Positions 1 to 8,724 of a stretch of 64,000 bases of DNA are shown here, piece by piece. This DNA is from Tenacibaculum dicentrarchi (GTDB lineage Bacteria; Bacteroidota; Bacteroidia; Flavobacteriales; Flavobacteriaceae), in contig NZ_OESZ01000043.1 in the NCBI RefSeq assembly GCF_900239345.1, forward strand, positions 124,001 to 188,000, given 5' to 3'. Each line of letters starts with the position of its first letter. Within the stretch, counting starts at the first letter, position 1. The position numbers and the translations under genes are program-made. Under the pieces are notes generated by a model. That model was not told where the DNA came from, did no database searches, and worked only from the letters and a program-made list of their open reading frames with translations.

Positions 1-1293
1 GTTGTAGATTTCGAAAACACAGATGAAGAACTTTTAAAAAGAATTACCACAAGTGCCGCAGTGAGTATTACAGGTACTTTAATTGAAAGTCAAGGTAAAG
101 GACAATCGGTAGAAATAAAAGTTACTAAACTAGAAATTTTAGGCGATTCGAATCCTGATGAATACCCTATTCAACCTAAAAAACATAGTTTAGAGTTTTT
201 AAGAGAAAACGCGCATTTACGTATTAGAACAAATACTTTTAGTGCTGTAATGAGAGTTCGTTCTGCTTTATCTTTTGGGGTTCATAAGTATTTTCAAGAA
301 AACGGATTTAACTACGTAAATACACCAATTGTTACTGGTTCTGATGCCGAAGGTGCTGGAGAAATGTTTCATGTTTCTAATTTTGAAACAAATAAAGCGC
401 CCTTAAACGAAGCTGGAGAAATTGATTATACACAAGATTTCTTCGGAAAAGAAACTAATTTAACCGTTTCTGGTCAGTTAGAAGCTGAAACCTATGCCAT
501 GGCATTAGGAAAAGTATATACTTTTGGTCCTACTTTTAGAGCTGAAAATTCAAATACAACACGTCATTTAGCCGAATTTTGGATGATTGAACCTGAGGTT
601 GCATTTAATGATTTAGATGCCAATATGGATTTATCTGAAGATTTTATCAAATCGGTTTTAAACTATGTTTTAGAAAACTGTAAAGACGATTTGGCATTTT
701 TAGACAATCGTTTAGCTCAAGAAGAAAAAACAAAACCACAGGCACAGCGTAGCGAAATGGGCTTAATTGAAAAATTAAACTTTGTTGCTAATAACAACTT
801 TAAACGTGTTTCTTACACCGAAGCTTTTGATATTTTACGTAATTGTAAGCCAAATAAAAAGAAGAAATTTCAATTTCCTATTACAGAATGGGGTGTTGAT
901 TTACAATCGGAACATGAGCGTTATTTAGTTGAAAAACACTTTAAATGCCCTGTAATTTTATTTGATTACCCTGCAACGATAAAAGCATTTTACATGCGTT
1001 TAAATGACGATGGTAAAACGGTTCGTGCAATGGATGTTTTATTTCCAGGAATTGGAGAAATGGTTGGAGGTTCTCAAAGAGAAGAGCGTTTAGATGTTTT
1101 AAAAGCTAAAATGGCAGACTTAAACATTGATGAAGAAGAATTATGGTGGTATTTAGATACTCGTAAATTCGGAACAGCAGTACATTCAGGATTTGGTTTA
1201 GGATTTGAACGTTTAGTTTTATTTGCTACAGGAATGAGCAATATTCGTGATGTAATTCCGTTTCCTAGAACACCACAAAACGCAGAATTTTAA
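1..1293 (+). CDS. asnS: Asparaginyl-tRNA synthetase (5' end cut by window edge)
   Basis: Class II aminoacyl-tRNA synthetase that charges tRNA-Asn in the cytoplasm. The frame is open from base 1, so the first codons lie outside the window; 430 residues are visible, against about 480 for the family. The N-terminal anticodon-binding OB fold is partly missing. The class II catalytic core is intact: motif 2 ([21 protein letters not shown]) is recognisable near codons 180-200, and motif 3 ([15 protein letters not shown]) near the end. An apparent GTG start at base 61 is internal, because the upstream in-frame sequence continues the conserved domain. A hairpin terminator follows, and rpoN lies immediately downstream. 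Confidence 0.95.
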   Translation, partial: VVDFENTDEELLKRITTSAAVSITGTLIESQGKGQSVEIKVTKLEILGDSNPDEYPIQPKKHSLEFLRENAHLRIRTNTFSAVMRVRSALSFGVHKYFQENGFNYVNTPIVTGSDAEGAGEMFHVSNFETNKAPLNEAGEIDYTQDFFGKETNLTVSGQLEAETYAMALGKVYTFGPTFRAENSNTTRHLAEFWMIEPEVAFNDLDANMDLSEDFIKSVLNYVLENCKDDLAFLDNRLAQEEKTKPQAQRSEMGLIEKLNFVANNNFKRVSYTEAFDILRNCKPNKKKKFQFPITEWGVDLQSEHERYLVEKHFKCPVILFDYPATIKAFYMRLNDDGKTVRAMDVLFPGIGEMVGGSQREERLDVLKAKMADLNIDEEELWWYLDTRKFGTAVHSGFGLGFERLVLFATGMSNIRDVIPFPRTPQNAEF

Positions 1294-1320
1294 AAAACAA
1301 TAAAATTTATAGCATATAAT

Positions 1321-1350
1321 CGTCATTCCTCACAGAATGACGATTTTTTT
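1321..1350 (+). terminator. Rho-independent terminator after asnS
   Basis: An 8-bp perfect stem (CGTCATTC / GAATGACG) with a 6-base loop is followed by a run of T. It lies 27 bases after the asnS stop and before the rpoN promoter. Confidence 0.8.
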
Positions 1351-1365
1351 TTGACCTTAATTTCA

Positions 1366-1373
1366 TATATTTG
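1366..1373 (+). promoter_or_regulatory. -7 promoter element of rpoN
   Basis: TATATTTG matches the Bacteroidota -7 consensus TAnnTTTG. It ends only five bases before the rpoN ATG, so the transcript would be leaderless or nearly so. A TTG at 1351-1353 is too close (12 bases) to be a normal -33 element. Confidence 0.6.
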
Positions 1374-1378
1374 TAAGT

Positions 1379-2851
1379 ATGCTAAAACAAAGTTTACATT
1401 ATAAATTACTTCAAAAATTATCGCCACAACAAATTCAGTTAATGAAGTTGATTCAATTGCCTACCCAAGCTTTTGAAGAGCGTTTAAAACAAGAAATTGA
1501 AGAAAACCCTGCTTTAGATACTGGTAAAGAAGAGCCTGAAAACTTTGAAGATACCTTAACAGATGCTGATTCTGATGATTATAATAATGACGAAGGAACT
1601 GAAAAAATAGATACACAAGACATCAATATTGATGAGTATTTAAGTGATGATGAGTATCCTAGTTATAAGACACAAGCAAATAATTATTCGGCTGATGATG
1701 AAGATAGACAAATTCCGTATGCAGCAGGAACAAGTTTTCATCAATCGTTAAATAATCAATTAAATACCTTTAGAATTAATGAAGAAGAACGCGCTATTGC
1801 CGATTTTTTAGTAGGAAGTATTGATGACAGCGGCTATATCCGTAGAGAAATTATCGATTTAGTAGATGATTTAGCCTTTACTCAAAATATTTTTACATCC
1901 GAAGAAAAAGTAGAACATATTTTAATTAATGTGGTTCAAAAACTAGACCCTATAGGTGTTGGTGCTCGTGATTTAAAGGAATGTTTAATTATTCAATTAA
2001 AATCAAAATCAGCAAAGCAAACAAGAAGTTTAGCTATTGATATTCTTGAAAATGCTTTTGATCACTTTGTTAAAAAACATTATAAAAAACTACTCGAAAA
2101 GTTTAATATTGATGAAGATTATTTAAAAGAGATAATTGCCGAAATTGGAAAATTAAACCCAAAACCAGGTAGTTCATATGCTGGTAATAATAAATTAGCA
2201 GAACAAATAGTTCCTGATTTTTCAATACAAATTATTGATGGAAATTTAGAATTGACTTTAAATTCACGTAATGCTCCTGAATTACATGTTTCTCGTGAAT
2301 ATAATAATATGCTAAAAGGGTATAGTGATGCTACAAAAAAGAGTAAAAGTCAAAAAGATGCTGTGATGTTTATTAAGCAAAAATTGGATGCTGCAAAGTG
2401 GTTTATTGATGCTATAAAACAACGTCAACAAACACTTTTAATTACCATGAATGCTATTATGCTACGTCAACAGGCTTATTTTTTAACAGGTGATGAGCGC
2501 AAGCTAAAACCAATGATTTTAAAAGATATTGCCGATGAAATCCACATGGATGTTTCAACTGTTTCAAGGGTTGCAAATAGTAAATATGTAACAACACCTT
2601 ACGGAACAAAATTGATAAAGGTATTTTTCTCTGAATCAATGAAAAATGACCAAGGTGAAGATGTTTCTACTCGTGAAATTAAAAAAATATTAGAAACCGT
2701 TATTCAAGAAGAAGATAAACGCAAACCACTTACCGATGAAAAATTATCTAAAATATTAAAAGAAAAAGGCTATCCTATTGCTAGAAGAACGGTTGCTAAA
2801 TATCGTGAGCAACTAGATCTTTCGGTAGCAAGATTACGTAAAGAAATATAA
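1379..2851 (+). CDS. rpoN: RNA polymerase sigma-54 factor
   Basis: Alternative sigma factor that directs RNA polymerase to -24/-12 promoters and needs AAA+ enhancer-binding proteins to melt DNA. At 490 residues it has the usual length. The N-terminal Q/L-rich activator-interacting region (residues 1-50, LSPQQIQLMKLIQLP) is followed by an acidic linker (about 50-110), the core-binding domain, a helix-turn-helix near 385-410 (DIADEIHMDVSTVSRVAN) and the signature RpoN box ARRTVAKYRE at 468-477. It probably shares a transcript with the membrane protein that starts three bases downstream. No sigma-54 activator gene is seen in the window. Confidence 0.97.
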   Translation: MLKQSLHYKLLQKLSPQQIQLMKLIQLPTQAFEERLKQEIEENPALDTGKEEPENFEDTLTDADSDDYNNDEGTEKIDTQDINIDEYLSDDEYPSYKTQANNYSADDEDRQIPYAAGTSFHQSLNNQLNTFRINEEERAIADFLVGSIDDSGYIRREIIDLVDDLAFTQNIFTSEEKVEHILINVVQKLDPIGVGARDLKECLIIQLKSKSAKQTRSLAIDILENAFDHFVKKHYKKLLEKFNIDEDYLKEIIAEIGKLNPKPGSSYAGNNKLAEQIVPDFSIQIIDGNLELTLNSRNAPELHVSREYNNMLKGYSDATKKSKSQKDAVMFIKQKLDAAKWFIDAIKQRQQTLLITMNAIMLRQQAYFLTGDERKLKPMILKDIADEIHMDVSTVSRVANSKYVTTPYGTKLIKVFFSESMKNDQGEDVSTREIKKILETVIQEEDKRKPLTDEKLSKILKEKGYPIARRTVAKYREQLDLSVARLRKEI

Positions 2852-2854
2852 AAA

Positions 2855-3454
2855 ATGCGTTGGTCTAAATTCATATCTACTATTTTACATCCGATTGTTA
2901 TTCCAACAATTGGCATCATTTTATATTTTATTTTAACGCCTGTTTATTTAAGCCGTTATCAGCAATATACCTTATTGGGCGTGGTATTTGTTGCCACTTA
3001 TATTATTCCAATACTTTTATTGGTTTTTTTAAAAACAGTAAAATATATAAAATCGTATGAAGTTTATGGAATTAAAGAACGTAAAATTCCAGTATTTTTT
3101 ATGATGTCTTTGCTATTTTTATTGGGTAAATTTTTCTCTGAAATAACAATTATTAAAGATTTAAGCTACTTGTTTTTTGGTGTAGTATTTGGCTTAGGGG
3201 TTATTTATATCCTTTTTTCATTAAAAATAAAAGCAAGTTTACATTTATTGTCTTTAGGAGCTACTACTGGCTATTTTTTACTTTTTCAAAAAACACATAA
3301 CATAACAATACTTCCTTTAATTATCGTTTTAATACTACTCTCAGGGCTTTCAGCTAGTGCTAGGCTTCATTTAAAAGCACATACCGTTAAAGAAGTTTAT
3401 TTGGGTTTTTTTATTGGTATAGTAAGTCCTTTTATTGCATTTTACATATTATAA
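2855..3454 (+). CDS. Polytopic membrane protein, PAP2-like C-terminus
   Basis: A 199-residue inner-membrane protein with about six hydrophobic segments. It starts three bases after the rpoN stop and is probably cotranscribed with it. The C-terminal part, SARLHLKAHTVKEVYLGFFIG, resembles the last motif of PAP2-type phosphatases, in which a His precedes a membrane helix with a conserved Gly. The earlier PAP2 motifs (KxxxxxxRP and PSGH) are not visible, so phosphatase activity is doubtful. Its 3' end overlaps the convergent gene at 3449 by six bases. The function is unknown. Confidence 0.7.
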   Translation: MRWSKFISTILHPIVIPTIGIILYFILTPVYLSRYQQYTLLGVVFVATYIIPILLLVFLKTVKYIKSYEVYGIKERKIPVFFMMSLLFLLGKFFSEITIIKDLSYLFFGVVFGLGVIYILFSLKIKASLHLLSLGATTGYFLLFQKTHNITILPLIIVLILLSGLSASARLHLKAHTVKEVYLGFFIGIVSPFIAFYIL

Positions 3455-4120
3455 TAAGTAAAAAGCCAATCCAAAACGTACTATATTACTTCTAACTCTA
3501 CCTCCATTTGAAAAAGCATTTTTTAACAAAGGTGTTAATCCGTAATACACATGAAAATTAAAGGTTTTATACCCCGAACTAAGTGTTAATCCTGTTTGAA
3601 ATTTATTATAACTAGCCGAGTTTAAAACATCGACAGCTTTAATAGTATCATCGGTATAACTAAAGGTATTACTTAAATTATAACTAAAATTAATACCTGT
3701 GTAAAGCCTCCAAAAAGAAAAACTATTTTGGGTGGATGTTCTTAACCGAAACTGAATAGGGATTTCAAGGGTATGTGTTTTTAGCTTATTGGCTGTTATC
3801 ATGTAATTTAGATGTAAATTATCGGAATATTCTTTTACGGCTTCTACATTAAGATTAAATGAATCTATTGCGTAGCCAAGCCCAATACCAATAGCCATTT
3901 TACCACTTTTTACAAGCGGAATATCTTTTATATACCCTGCCGAAAAACCAAATGAAAAAGTATTTTTATCAATTTTATTTGGTTGATTTGTTAAGGTGTT
4001 AAAAGTTACGTTTAAATAAAGCTGATCTTCCCAATAACGATCGCCTATTTGCAAGGAATCTTTTTGAGAGAAAATGGCCATTGATAAAAATAAAAAAAAG
4101 AATATAAGACTATTTTTCAT
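3449..4120 (-). CDS. Outer-membrane beta-barrel protein (PorT-like fold)
   Basis: A 223-residue secreted protein. The signal peptide is residues 1 to about 18, ending SMAIFSQ, a typical flavobacterial signal peptidase I site. The rest alternates polar and hydrophobic residues and ends in FGLAFYLL with a terminal aromatic/Leu strand, as expected for an 8- to 10-strand outer-membrane barrel. It resembles the broad porin/PorT-like beta-barrel family, but the better PorT/SprT candidate in this window is the gene at 33253. It stands alone between two convergent or terminated units. The role is unknown; a structural or secretion-related function is possible. Confidence 0.7.
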   Translation of the reverse strand: MKNSLIFFFLFLSMAIFSQKDSLQIGDRYWEDQLYLNVTFNTLTNQPNKIDKNTFSFGFSAGYIKDIPLVKSGKMAIGIGLGYAIDSFNLNVEAVKEYSDNLHLNYMITANKLKTHTLEIPIQFRLRTSTQNSFSFWRLYTGINFSYNLSNTFSYTDDTIKAVDVLNSASYNKFQTGLTLSSGYKTFNFHVYYGLTPLLKNAFSNGGRVRSNIVRFGLAFYLL

Positions 4121-4171
4121 ACAATAAATTTCGCTAATTAAAATTAGCTAAAAATACACTTTTTTACATAA

Positions 4172-4202
4172 AAAAAGAGCAATCCTTATGATTGCTCTTT
4201 TT
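4172..4202 (-). terminator. Terminator downstream of the exb operon
   Basis: A 13-bp perfect inverted repeat (AAAAAGAGCAATC / GATTGCTCTTTTT) with a 5-base loop. It lies 24 bases after the second exbD stop and ends that operon before the next minus-strand gene. Confidence 0.85.
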
Positions 4203-4225
4203 GGTATTTATCTTTTAAAAAGTAA

Positions 4226-4696
4226 TTACTTTTTAATATCTGCTGATTTATGCGTAGATAAACTTAATTTAAGAGCATTTACGTCTCTTAATTTCTCACG
4301 AATATCAGCTAAAGTACCAACACTCGATTCTTTATCCATCTTTATAGAAGTAGTCATAAAAGGAACTTCAGCTTCCGATACATTTCCTCTTTCTAAGAAA
4401 ATAAAAGAAGGTACATCTTCTGGTGTAGCAATCTTGTCGTTTAACTGAATTCTATTATAGCCCTTTCCATATTTAGCATCTTTTGCCTTACCAACATAAA
4501 TAGTGCTCACTAAACTTTTACGTTCAAGCTTCTTTACTTCACTAGCACTAGGTAAACGAGGATTTTCAATAGCTAAATCGCTTTCTCTCATTACTGTTGT
4601 TACCATGAAAAAGAATAATAACATAAAAACAATATCAGGAAGTGAAGAAGTATTCACTGCTGGCATCTCTTTTTTCTTATTTTTAAATTTAGACAT
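4226..4696 (-). CDS. exbD: ExbD/TolR-type proton-channel subunit (second copy)
   Basis: A 156-residue inner-membrane protein that, with an ExbB pentamer, couples the proton gradient to TonB-type transport across the outer membrane. The cytoplasmic N-terminus is short and basic. A single transmembrane helix follows, SLPDIVFMLLFFFMV, which carries the proton-binding Asp at residue 21. The rest is a periplasmic domain. It is the last gene of the exbB/145-aa/exbD/exbD operon, starting 18 bases after its paralogue. The two ExbD copies differ strongly in the periplasmic domain and are probably not redundant. No tonB gene is present here. Confidence 0.92.
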   Translation of the reverse strand: MSKFKNKKKEMPAVNTSSLPDIVFMLLFFFMVTTVMRESDLAIENPRLPSASEVKKLERKSLVSTIYVGKAKDAKYGKGYNRIQLNDKIATPEDVPSFIFLERGNVSEAEVPFMTTSIKMDKESSVGTLADIREKLRDVNALKLSLSTHKSADIKK

Positions 4697-4714
4697 ACTT
4701 AAATTGTTTTAATA

Positions 4715-5341
4715 CTATTGAACATTTGTTGGCTCGGTATCCGATATAATTTGAGGATAACTATTTTTTATATCTTCTACTTTTTTCCTTAATGCGTCAT
4801 CTTTTCTTGCACCTGCTTTAAAAGTTTTGTCTAATTCTGTAAAACTCATACCGTATTTTTGTTGGCATAATTTGTTACGTAATTCAGCGTAAGCTTTTAA
4901 TAATTCATTTTGAACAGCAACATACATACCAAACTCAGTACCTCTATCACTTTCAACAGCAATAATGGCTTTGTTTGGATGATCTGACGAAAGTGGATCT
5001 TTAGCTCCTTGACAATAGTTACAAGTTGCACCTGCATCTTGTCCTGGCATTGGGTTACCAACACCACCACCGTTATCTATAAATTTAACAGCCGCATCTT
5101 TTAAGTCTTTTAAATCCATTCCCTCATCCTCTACGAATAATTGATTGTTTCTATTAATAGCGACTTGAAAAATGTTTTTCTCTTTTACAATAGGTGGTAC
5201 AACATCTGATTTTTCAGCTAACTTTTTAGGGATACCTGAATCAACATCCATTGTAGTTGTTACAAGGAAAAAGATAAGTAGCAAGAATGCAATATCTGCC
5301 ATAGAACCTGCATTAATTTCTGGATTTTCTCTTCTTGCCAT
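4715..5341 (-). CDS. exbD: ExbD/TolR-type subunit with Cys-containing periplasmic insert
   Basis: A 208-residue ExbD family member, longer than the usual 140 or so. The single transmembrane helix SMADIAFLLLIFFLVTT carries the conserved Asp at residue 16. The periplasmic domain contains an insertion at about residues 90-125 with a CxxC pair (C107, C110), and a third cysteine at C159. These could form a disulfide or bind metal, which is unusual for ExbD. It is followed at 18 bases by the second exbD and preceded at six bases by a four-helix membrane protein of the same operon. It likely energises TonB-dependent transport such as the SusC-type porin nearby. Confidence 0.92.
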   Translation of the reverse strand: MARRENPEINAGSMADIAFLLLIFFLVTTTMDVDSGIPKKLAEKSDVVPPIVKEKNIFQVAINRNNQLFVEDEGMDLKDLKDAAVKFIDNGGGVGNPMPGQDAGATCNYCQGAKDPLSSDHPNKAIIAVESDRGTEFGMYVAVQNELLKAYAELRNKLCQQKYGMSFTELDKTFKAGARKDDALRKKVEDIKNSYPQIISDTEPTNVQ

Positions 5342-5347
5342 GTTTAC

Positions 5348-5785
5348 TTATGATTTAACGATTCCTTTTAATAAATCTACTACAAAAAAACCTCCTGCAA
5401 TAACGCCTAAAACTAGGGTAAAAGTAATCCCTGTTCCTACCCATTTAGAAGTACTTCCTGCTGGAACTAGTACTCCTGCATCAGGACCTAATACTTGAGC
5501 ATCAGAAGAGAATATATATGAAACCACTAAAATTACACCTAAAACAGAAAGACCTAATAAGGTTTTCTTTAAGGCTGCTGGGTTTTTAAACATACTCAAC
5601 AGTGAAATTACTACAGCAACAATTACAATTACAATTAGTAAATAATATGAATAACTTACTAAAGGAGACACTGCATTAGAAACCGCTTCTACGTTTTCTT
5701 TGTCTATTATTACAACGTTTACAAATAGCCCAACACCAATAAGTGATATTAAAGCTACAAGTAATGTTAATATTTTATTATTCAT
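5348..5785 (-). CDS. Four-helix membrane protein of the exb operon
   Basis: A 145-residue hydrophobic protein, unrecognised by motif, encoded between exbB and the first exbD with gaps of 8 and 6 bases. The four predicted helices are at about residues 5-27, 45-67, 75-93 and 113-137. The stretch between helices 3 and 4 is Gly/Pro/Ser rich. Such a protein is commonly found in the same position in Flavobacteriia, which suggests it is an accessory or assembly factor of the ExbB-ExbD channel. That is inference from context only. Confidence 0.75.
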   Translation of the reverse strand: MNNKILTLLVALISLIGVGLFVNVVIIDKENVEAVSNAVSPLVSYSYYLLIVIVIVAVVISLLSMFKNPAALKKTLLGLSVLGVILVVSYIFSSDAQVLGPDAGVLVPAGSTSKWVGTGITFTLVLGVIAGGFFVVDLLKGIVKS

Positions 5786-5793
5786 ACGATTGA

Positions 5794-6507
5794 TTATTTT
5801 TTATACTTAGCTAATAAGTCGATTAAAGAAATTGAAGCATCTTCCATATTATTTACAATACTATCAATTTTAGAAACGATGTAATTATAAAAAATTTGTA
5901 AGATAATTGCTGCTACAAGACCAAATACCGTTGTTAAAAGTGCAATTTTAATACCACCTGCTACTACGGCTGGAGAAATATCATTTGCTACTGCGATCTT
6001 ATCAAAAGCTTCAATCATACCAATTACAGTACCCATGAAACCTAACATTGGTGCTAATGCAATAAATAAAGATAACCAAGAAACGTTTTTCTCTAATAAT
6101 CCCATTTGTACACCACCGTAACCTACTACCGCTTTTTCAGCAGCTTCTAAACCTTCGTCAGCTCTTTCTAATCCTTGATAAAAGATAGAAGCAACAGGTC
6201 CTTTTGTATTTCTACAAACCTCTTTAGCAGCTTCAATACCACCAGAACTTAAAGCATCATCTACACTTGCTACTAATTTTTTAGTATTCGTTGTAGCCAT
6301 GTTTAAATAAATAATTCTTTCAATTGCAATTGCTAATCCTAAAATTAAAGCAACCAATACGATACCCATAAACTGAGGATCTCCTTCAATAAAACGTTGT
6401 TTTAACTCTTGGTGAAAAGTTTTTTCTGCTTCTTGAGCACTTGCTGACTGAATAGCCCCTAAAAACATAAATCCTGCAACAGTTAGGAAATTTACTACTT
6501 TCTTCAT
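5794..6507 (-). CDS. exbB: MotA/TolQ/ExbB proton-channel family protein
   Basis: A 237-residue inner-membrane channel subunit partnering the two ExbD proteins downstream. An N-terminal signal-like segment ends SASA at about residue 24. The first canonical helix is at 45-67. A cytoplasmic domain follows, then the conserved pair of helices with the signature ALAPMLGFMGTVIGMIEAF near 148-168 and a final helix at 185-210 (KIALLTTVFGLVAAIILQIF). It is the first gene of a four-gene operon. No consensus promoter was found in the 236 bases upstream, which hold no other gene. Confidence 0.93.
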   Translation of the reverse strand: MKKVVNFLTVAGFMFLGAIQSASAQEAEKTFHQELKQRFIEGDPQFMGIVLVALILGLAIAIERIIYLNMATTNTKKLVASVDDALSSGGIEAAKEVCRNTKGPVASIFYQGLERADEGLEAAEKAVVGYGGVQMGLLEKNVSWLSLFIALAPMLGFMGTVIGMIEAFDKIAVANDISPAVVAGGIKIALLTTVFGLVAAIILQIFYNYIVSKIDSIVNNMEDASISLIDLLAKYKK

Positions 6508-6743
6508 TTTGTTATAATTAATTTTAAATAGTTAATGGGTTAAAAATACAATTTTTACTAGAAAAAACTCAAATTTTCATAAATAAGTATTGATTTTCTT
6601 ATTTGATAAATTTTAATTTTCAGACTGCCAAGTAACAAAAAAATCTTGGTACATTAAAAAAATTAAGGTTATTTATAACACATTTTTGTTTCTATAACTA
6701 TTTCAGGTAGTTATAAGCATAAATTTAGTTAAAAAAATATCAT

Positions 6744-7784
6744 TTAGTGAATTTCTCCACGCAACGATGTTTCAAAATAATGTTTAAACTCTTCTTTTGA
6801 TAATTTTTCACCTAATAAATACATCATTTTAGCAATAGCAGTCTCTGTCGTTATATCTTTTCCATCAATAATTCCGATGCGTTTTAGGTCAGAACTAGTT
6901 TCATAATGCCCTAAGATAACACTTCCACCAGCACATTGAGTTACATTTACAATGTGAATTCCTTTAAATATTGCTTTTTCAAGTAAATTTATAAACCATT
7001 TTTGGGTAGGTGCATTTCCCGATCCGTAGGTTTCTAAAACAATTCCTTTTAAATCAGGAATATTAATCAAGCTTTTTACAACCGCAGCGGTTATCCCTGG
7101 AAATAATTTTAAAATAGCTACGTTATTATCTAATTTTTTTCTGAAGATAAGTTTATTTTCTGTTTTTTTGGGTTCAAACAACACTGGATAATTAAAATTC
7201 AAATGCACGCCACTTACCGCTAAAGGCGGATAATTCATTGATGTAAAAGCTTCAAATTGTTCGGCATTTATTTTAGTGGTTCTATTAGCTCGATATAATT
7301 TATATTCAAAATAAAGCCCAACCTCTTGTATTACTGGTTTTTCATTTTTATGTGTTGATGCTATTTGTATCGAAGTAATTAAGTTTTCCTTTGCATCGGT
7401 ACGTAAGTCACCAATTGGCAATTGCGAACCTGTAAAAATTACTGGTTTTTGTAAATTTTCAAACATAAAACTAATTGCTGATGATGTATATGACATAGTA
7501 TCAGAGCCTGTAAGTACTACAAAACCATCAAATCTATCATAATTGTCGGCAATAATTTGCGCAATATCAGTATAATAACTCACATTCATATTAGACGAAT
7601 CAATTGCTTCATCAAATGAAATAGTTGTTATTTCACAATGTAATTGCTGTAATTCAGGTATTTTACTCGATATTTGGCTAAAATCAAAAGCTTTTAAAGC
7701 GCCTGTTTTATAATCTTTAACCATACCAATAGTTCCTCCTGTATATACGATTAAAATTTTAGGTTTTTTTTGATTTTTTGACAT
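6744..7784 (-). CDS. ansA: Type I (cytoplasmic) L-asparaginase
   Basis: Hydrolyses L-asparagine to aspartate and ammonia. At 346 residues, and with no signal peptide, it fits the cytoplasmic low-affinity type I enzyme rather than the exported type II. The first active-site signature YTGGTIGM has its catalytic Thr at residue 15. The second, LTGSDTMSYT, covers the Thr/Asp pair at 92-96. A catalytic Lys is expected in the QLPIGDLRTDAKEN segment. It is a single gene, divergent from the zinc peptidase at 7893, with a 108-base AT-rich gap between them. Confidence 0.95.
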   Translation of the reverse strand: MSKNQKKPKILIVYTGGTIGMVKDYKTGALKAFDFSQISSKIPELQQLHCEITTISFDEAIDSSNMNVSYYTDIAQIIADNYDRFDGFVVLTGSDTMSYTSSAISFMFENLQKPVIFTGSQLPIGDLRTDAKENLITSIQIASTHKNEKPVIQEVGLYFEYKLYRANRTTKINAEQFEAFTSMNYPPLAVSGVHLNFNYPVLFEPKKTENKLIFRKKLDNNVAILKLFPGITAAVVKSLINIPDLKGIVLETYGSGNAPTQKWFINLLEKAIFKGIHIVNVTQCAGGSVILGHYETSSDLKRIGIIDGKDITTETAIAKMMYLLGEKLSKEEFKHYFETSLRGEIH

Positions 7785-7892
7785 TTGAATATTTTATTTT
7801 TTTGATTTTTTGATAAAAAATTTAATAATGGAATAATTAATGTTGTAAATTTATCAAACAAAACAATACAAACTTTTAAAACAACATAATTT

Positions 7893-8591
7893 ATGATAGG
7901 TTTTTATGTGCTGATAGGAATTATTTCGCTATGTAGCTGGTTAGTAAGCAATATGCTTAAACGTAAATTTAAGAAATATTCACAGGTTCATTTAAAAAAT
8001 GGCATGAGTGGCGCTGAAATTGCACAAAAAATGTTAAACGATCACGGAATTAATGATGTAAAAGTAATTTCAACTCCAGGAATGTTAACAGATCATTACA
8101 ACCCTCAAAACAAGACGGTTAATTTAAGTGAAGGTGTTTATAACCAACGAAATGCCGCATCAGCAGCCGTTGCAGCACACGAAGTTGGGCATGCTGTACA
8201 ACATGCTAGAGCTTATGAATATTTACAAATGCGTTCAAAATTAGTACCGATGGTAAGTATTACTTCTAAGTATTCACAATGGATGGTTATTGGTGGAATT
8301 ACCTTTGGAGCTGCTTCTGGTAACTCAGTAATTGGCTTTTACATTGCTATTGCAGGGTTAATTTTTATGGCAGTTGGTACGCTGTTTAGTTTTGTAACTT
8401 TACCTGTTGAATATGACGCTAGCAATAGAGCTTTGGCTTGGCTAGAAGATAAACACATTGTAACTCGTGAAGAATTAGCGGGCTCGAGAGATGCCTTAAA
8501 ATGGGCAGCAAGAACCTATTTAGTTGCCGCTTTAGGATCATTAGCTATGTTATTATATTGGGGAATGCGAATTTTAGGAAATAGAGATTAG
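7893..8591 (+). CDS. Membrane zinc metallopeptidase (YugP-like family)
   Basis: A 232-residue inner-membrane protein of the neutral zinc metallopeptidase family typified by Bacillus YugP. An N-terminal membrane helix (2-20) is followed by a soluble segment and the gluzincin motif HEVGH at 96-100. Two more hydrophobic segments lie at about 128-165 (hairpin), and one lies near the C-terminus (about 208-226). The third zinc ligand is probably the Glu in LPVEYDASNRA. A role in membrane-protein quality control is likely but unproven. The 3' end faces the SusC/SusD operon across a bidirectional terminator. Confidence 0.85.
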   Translation: MIGFYVLIGIISLCSWLVSNMLKRKFKKYSQVHLKNGMSGAEIAQKMLNDHGINDVKVISTPGMLTDHYNPQNKTVNLSEGVYNQRNAASAAVAAHEVGHAVQHARAYEYLQMRSKLVPMVSITSKYSQWMVIGGITFGAASGNSVIGFYIAIAGLIFMAVGTLFSFVTLPVEYDASNRALAWLEDKHIVTREELAGSRDALKWAARTYLVAALGSLAMLLYWGMRILGNRD

Positions 8592-8624
8592 GTATCACAG
8601 CTATTTTTAGCATTTATTATAATA

Positions 8625-8659
8625 AAAAAAGCACTCCTTAATATAAGGAGTGCTTTTTT
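8625..8659. terminator. Bidirectional terminator between the zinc peptidase and susD
   Basis: A 16-bp perfect inverted repeat (AAAAAAGCACTCCTTA and its complement) with a 3-base loop. A and T runs on the two sides make it usable in both directions; both flanking genes end here. Confidence 0.88.
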
Positions 8660-8724
8660 ATGTGTTTATTTTTATTTTGAAGATTTAATAATTAATTTTC
8701 TTTGGATAAAAAAGAAATTAAATT

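Noticed and set aside
3449..4120. Calling this barrel protein PorT/SprT
   Set aside because: The gene at 33253 fits PorT better in sequence features and by its position behind ubiE; this one is kept as a generic beta-barrel protein.
8625..8659. Long inverted repeats at 8625, 14288, 26041 and 59761 as mobile-element ends
   Set aside because: Each sits just past a stop codon, is flanked by A and T runs and differs in stem sequence from the others, as expected for terminators.
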